From the NCBI GenBank assembly GCA_003142535.1, contig PLMQ01000015.1:56693-120692 (forward strand): a DNA stretch of 64,000 nucleotides, written 5' to 3'. Each line of letters opens with the position of its first letter. Position 1 is the stretch's first letter. The position numbers and the translations under genes are program-made. Origin of the DNA: Syntrophaceae bacterium (GTDB lineage Bacteria; Desulfobacterota; Syntrophia; Syntrophales; Smithellaceae). Below, piece after piece: positions 61,056 to 64,000 of this stretch. The notes under the pieces were generated by a model. That model was given only the letters and a program-made list of their open reading frames with translations, ran no database searches and had not been told where the DNA came from.

Positions 61056-61583
61056 CTATTTTTTAACTTTATTAAATTCTTCTACAACTTTACTGCTAAA
61101 ATCATTTTCCCTGGCATAGTAGGGCACAGGCATACTGGCAATATCAATAACCAGAGTATATTTTTCCTTCTCCCCGATCGCACGGACAACTTTCAATATT
61201 TCCGGAATGTATTTCTTGGCGAATTCCTGATCACGACCCTGGAGTTCTTCCTGTGTATCCTTAACCAGAAGTTGATAATCACGATATTTTTTCTGGAAAA
61301 CCGATTCTTTTTCTTTATAAGCGCTTTCCTTCATCACTGAACGCTGTTTGTCCAGTTCATCCTTCATCTTTTTAAGTTCGTTTTCCATTGCCATAAGGGT
61401 ATCTTTCTTTTTGTCGGCAATCTTTCTTATTTCGTCACCAGCTTTTTTACCCACAGTTGATTGCTGAATGATTTCCTGCATATTGATAAAACCAATTTTG
61501 ATGTCGGCAGCGGAAACATAGCTGCCGGTCAGAATAAAACAAAGCAGTGCAAATCCTGCAATCATGTAAATATTTTTTTTCAT
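61056..61583 (-). CDS. skp: Periplasmic chaperone Skp/OmpH
   Basis: 175 aa. A signal peptide of about 25 residues (cleavage near VSA-AD) is followed by IKIGFINMQEIIQQS, the family opening, and a long charged helical arm (KMKDELDKQRSVMKESAYKE). The C-terminal part has YTLVIDIASMPVPYYA. It holds unfolded outer-membrane proteins for BamA. bamA precedes it by 73 bp and lpxD follows by 9 bp, the conserved bamA-skp-lpxD order. Confidence 0.9.
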   Translation of the reverse strand: MKKNIYMIAGFALLCFILTGSYVSAADIKIGFINMQEIIQQSTVGKKAGDEIRKIADKKKDTLMAMENELKKMKDELDKQRSVMKESAYKEKESVFQKKYRDYQLLVKDTQEELQGRDQEFAKKYIPEILKVVRAIGEKEKYTLVIDIASMPVPYYARENDFSSKVVEEFNKVKK

Positions 61584-61656
61584 TGTAAAATCTCCTCTCT
61601 ATTTATTAGCGGCTATTTTGAGATAAATTATTTTATTTTTATCTTCCGCTTTGTGA

Positions 61657-64000
61657 TTACATAAACATACCTATAGTGAATTCTATGCGGCCTGACGGTT
61701 CATTGGTTTGGGGGTCAAGCACATATCCGTATTCTACTCTCAGGGGGCCGATGGGCGAATACCAGCGGATACCCGCTCCTACGGTATTCCGTAAACCAAA
61801 AAGATGATAATGACCGTCCCAAACATTTCCGGCATCATAAAAAATAACACCTTTCATGCCGGCGTCTTTAAGGAAAGGAAAGACTATTTCCAGATTAAAA
61901 TTGAGCATGCTCGTACCGCCCAGTGCATCAGTTGTCCCTGAGTTTTCTATTCCTATATAACGTAAACCGCGTAAAGAACTTATGCCACCTAATACAAATC
62001 TGTCATTAAACGGCACATCATATGGAGATGAAAAATCTTTATCATGACTATCAATGTATCCGATACGGCCTTTAGCTGCTATAACCATGTCCAGAGGCAA
62101 TGGATAATAAGCAAATAAAGCGCCAAAATATTTGGTGAATTGGGAGGTGCCGCCCAAAATTCCGCCTGTCTGCTGGATAGATATGGATGCTTTGGTACCT
62201 TTTGTCGGAAATATAAAATCATCTGTAGTATCGCGCCCTAAACCAACAGTTACAGAGCTAGTGCTACTCCTGTTATAATCACCTATCCAGTGGACAATAG
62301 AAGTCAATTGCGGGTCGGAATAACCAATAATATACCAGGGCGCCGTATCATAATTAACGTCCTGAATATTATTTATTGCAATCTGATAGCCGATGGAAGC
62401 ACTGATGTTTTTCCAGATAGGGTAAGAAAAAGAAAATCCCGTTCCAGTCGTATCCAAAGTAAAAGAATCGTATTGCTTCGTATATTTCCAAATATTGTAT
62501 TGAAAATATAATGGTATATCAAAAAGCCAGGGTTCAGTAAAAGATAATTCATACATATTGGTAGTTGAGCCTAAAGATGCCTTTAGACTTAAAATTTGTC
62601 CACGCCCTAGGAAGTTTTGTTGCGTTATCTGTGCCATGAGCATGGCCTGGTCGCTTGCGCTATAACCTGCTCCAACCATGAACATCCCGGTATTTTTTTC
62701 TTTGACCCTGATGTTCACATCCACTTTAGTCTTATCTTCTCCCTTTTCCGTTTGGAAATCCACTTCCTCAAAATAACGGAGCCGGCCTAAATTGGCATAA
62801 CTGGCCTTTAGTTTACTGCTGGAATATAAAGCGCCCTCAATTAATGACACCTGGCGGCGAATTACCTTGTCGCGAGTCACCGTATTACCGTAAATTGTAA
62901 TGTGGTTAATGTAAACCAGGCCTCCTTTATTAATCTGATAATTTATATCAACTAATTGTTCTTTTTCTTTTGTATCAATTTTAGGATTCACATCGGCATT
63001 CGCGTAGCCTTCATCATTGCAGGATTGAGTTAAAAATTCCATATCCTTCATGATAGCTTCACGGTCATAATTATTGCCTTCTTTTATTTTTAGAGATTGT
63101 ATTAACTCACCTCTCGGTTTTTCCAATAAATCGCCTGATATTTCCACCTTTCCCACTTTAAATCGTTTTCCTTCTTTAACCTGAATCTTAATATATATTC
63201 CTTTTGTATCATTGGTTATTTCCGGATCGCCGACTTGCGCATTGATAAATCCGTTATTAAAATAAAAAGCAGTTAATTTTGCGACATCCTGTTTCAGGAC
63301 ATCGCGCTTAAGCAGTCCGGAATCGGTAATTATATTAAGAAGGGTGTATTCATTGGAAGCCATCATGTTTTTGAGTTCTTTTGAGGAATAAGCCTCATTG
63401 CCTTCAAAAGTAATTGATTTAACATACAGCCGGTCATTTTCCTTAATATCCAGAACTATCCGAAAATCCTTTTCTCCGTCCTTTTCGACCTTATCGGTTA
63501 TCTCGGCATTGAAATAACCCTTGCTGTCGTAAAGAACTTTTACTTTTTCTATGTCGGTTTTAATCTTTTCCTGATTTAAAGTCTGCCTGGTTTTAATTGT
63601 CAGGACTTCCATGATATCATCTCTGCTCAGAGCCTTGTTGCCGTTAATTCTGATTTCTGAAATTAATCCCTTTTCCAGCACTACAAATGAGATAACTTTT
63701 CCTTCGGCCGTATCCGTAACTTCGGCTGTTACATCCTGAAAAAACCCCATTTTGAAGATAGCTTTGATATCAGCAGTGATATCCTCTTCGGAAAATGGTT
63801 TTCCTGCTTTGGTTTTTATTTGTTGAATGATAGCTGTAGCTTCAATCTTGCGGTTCCCTTTAATTTCAATTTTTGCTATTTTTTGAATCAACCCGGTTCT
63901 GGTGAGAATTTCCATTTTGAGTTGTGCGGCCACCGCAGCTAGGCCTTTTGAACTTTTACCCTGAACAGAAACAAGCGGCAGGGTATTCGCCGTATGGACG
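61657..64000 (-). CDS. bamA: Outer-membrane assembly factor BamA (5' end outside the window)
   Basis: At least 780 aa of a partial gene; the frame stays open from 63933 to the window end, so the GTG at 63933 is not the start. Five POTRA domains can be placed (starts near IAKIEIKGNRKIE, ISEIRINGNKALS, VKSITFEGNEAYS, VGKVEISGDLLEK, INHITIYGNTVTR), then a 16-strand barrel domain from about GMFMVGAGYSASDQ. The barrel ends RVEYGYVLDPQ and FTIGMFM. Upstream of the first POTRA the frame reads a TolB/CsgG-like strand-helix (NTLPLVSVQGKSSKGLAAVA). It folds beta-barrel proteins into the outer membrane. Confidence 0.93.
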   Translation of the reverse strand, partial: VHTANTLPLVSVQGKSSKGLAAVAAQLKMEILTRTGLIQKIAKIEIKGNRKIEATAIIQQIKTKAGKPFSEEDITADIKAIFKMGFFQDVTAEVTDTAEGKVISFVVLEKGLISEIRINGNKALSRDDIMEVLTIKTRQTLNQEKIKTDIEKVKVLYDSKGYFNAEITDKVEKDGEKDFRIVLDIKENDRLYVKSITFEGNEAYSSKELKNMMASNEYTLLNIITDSGLLKRDVLKQDVAKLTAFYFNNGFINAQVGDPEITNDTKGIYIKIQVKEGKRFKVGKVEISGDLLEKPRGELIQSLKIKEGNNYDREAIMKDMEFLTQSCNDEGYANADVNPKIDTKEKEQLVDINYQINKGGLVYINHITIYGNTVTRDKVIRRQVSLIEGALYSSSKLKASYANLGRLRYFEEVDFQTEKGEDKTKVDVNIRVKEKNTGMFMVGAGYSASDQAMLMAQITQQNFLGRGQILSLKASLGSTTNMYELSFTEPWLFDIPLYFQYNIWKYTKQYDSFTLDTTGTGFSFSYPIWKNISASIGYQIAINNIQDVNYDTAPWYIIGYSDPQLTSIVHWIGDYNRSSTSSVTVGLGRDTTDDFIFPTKGTKASISIQQTGGILGGTSQFTKYFGALFAYYPLPLDMVIAAKGRIGYIDSHDKDFSSPYDVPFNDRFVLGGISSLRGLRYIGIENSGTTDALGGTSMLNFNLEIVFPFLKDAGMKGVIFYDAGNVWDGHYHLFGLRNTVGAGIRWYSPIGPLRVEYGYVLDPQTNEPSGRIEFTIGMFM

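Noticed and set aside
1-64000. tRNA, rRNA or other standard RNA genes
   Set aside because: No cloverleaf, CCA-ended stretch or rRNA-like block was seen on either strand; a covariance search was not possible.

Overview
The window looks like chromosomal DNA from a Gram-negative anaerobe of the Desulfobacterota (old Deltaproteobacteria, possibly Syntrophales-like). The evidence is a complete lipid A/BamA locus, a GspG-first type II secretion operon with a lipoprotein-type secretin, AT-leaning base composition and many palindromic dispersed repeats. The lineage is inferred from gene content and order only.

Layout. 1-8500: surface-glycan genes (FkbM methyltransferase, O-antigen ligase/polymerase-type protein, two GT2 enzymes, a DUF218/YdcF protein, a membrane CapD/FlaA1-type sugar dehydratase, a GT9). 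8600-19913: a secretion operon in the order G-E-F-H-I-J-K-L-M-C-lytic transglycosylase-D. Its leader is built from a decayed copy of the DUF218 locus. 20471-22559: a self-contained unit with a strong promoter, strong RBS, a 593-aa exported protein of unknown family and a strong terminator; it is a candidate client of the secretion system. 22637-34449: an ABC-transporter-type O-antigen cluster (Wzm/Wzt, polysaccharide pyruvyl transferase, GT9 with coiled-coil tail, sugar reductases, GT4-GT2 fusion), broken up by MITE-like and palindromic repeats and a DUF559 nuclease gene. 34519-40880: a more GC-rich cassette of a polyprenyl-phosphate GT2, a UPF0104-type membrane protein, an FAD oxidoreductase and a GT-C-like membrane protein, ending in a truncated gene and a transposase remnant. 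40906-49299: a second glycan cluster with GTs, a Wzx flippase and an initiating sugar-phosphate transferase, closed by a perfect terminator. 49301-64000, minus strand: bamA-skp-lpxD-lpxA-gnnA-gnnB-lpxB-msbA-lpxK-lpxL-waaF-gmhB-waaC-Trm112-like.

How it fits together. The minus-strand block builds and exports lipid A and inner core. The gnnA/gnnB pair between lpxA and lpxB suggests a 2,3-diamino-2,3-dideoxyglucose (amide-linked) lipid A. The plus-strand clusters build glycans by two export routes, ABC transporter and Wzx, that could be ligated onto the core by the O-antigen ligase. BamA would insert outer-membrane proteins, and the type II system would move exported proteins across the outer membrane.

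The less ordinary signals are: a non-autonomous 188-bp element whose insertion scar can be reconstructed exactly; a DUF559 nuclease gene bounded by palindromic repeats; a duplicated promoter/leader with a gene remnant; a GspC-like protein with two homology-region domains; and a GT9 carrying three exact 63-bp coiled-coil repeats. No rRNA, tRNA, CRISPR array or intact transposase was seen.
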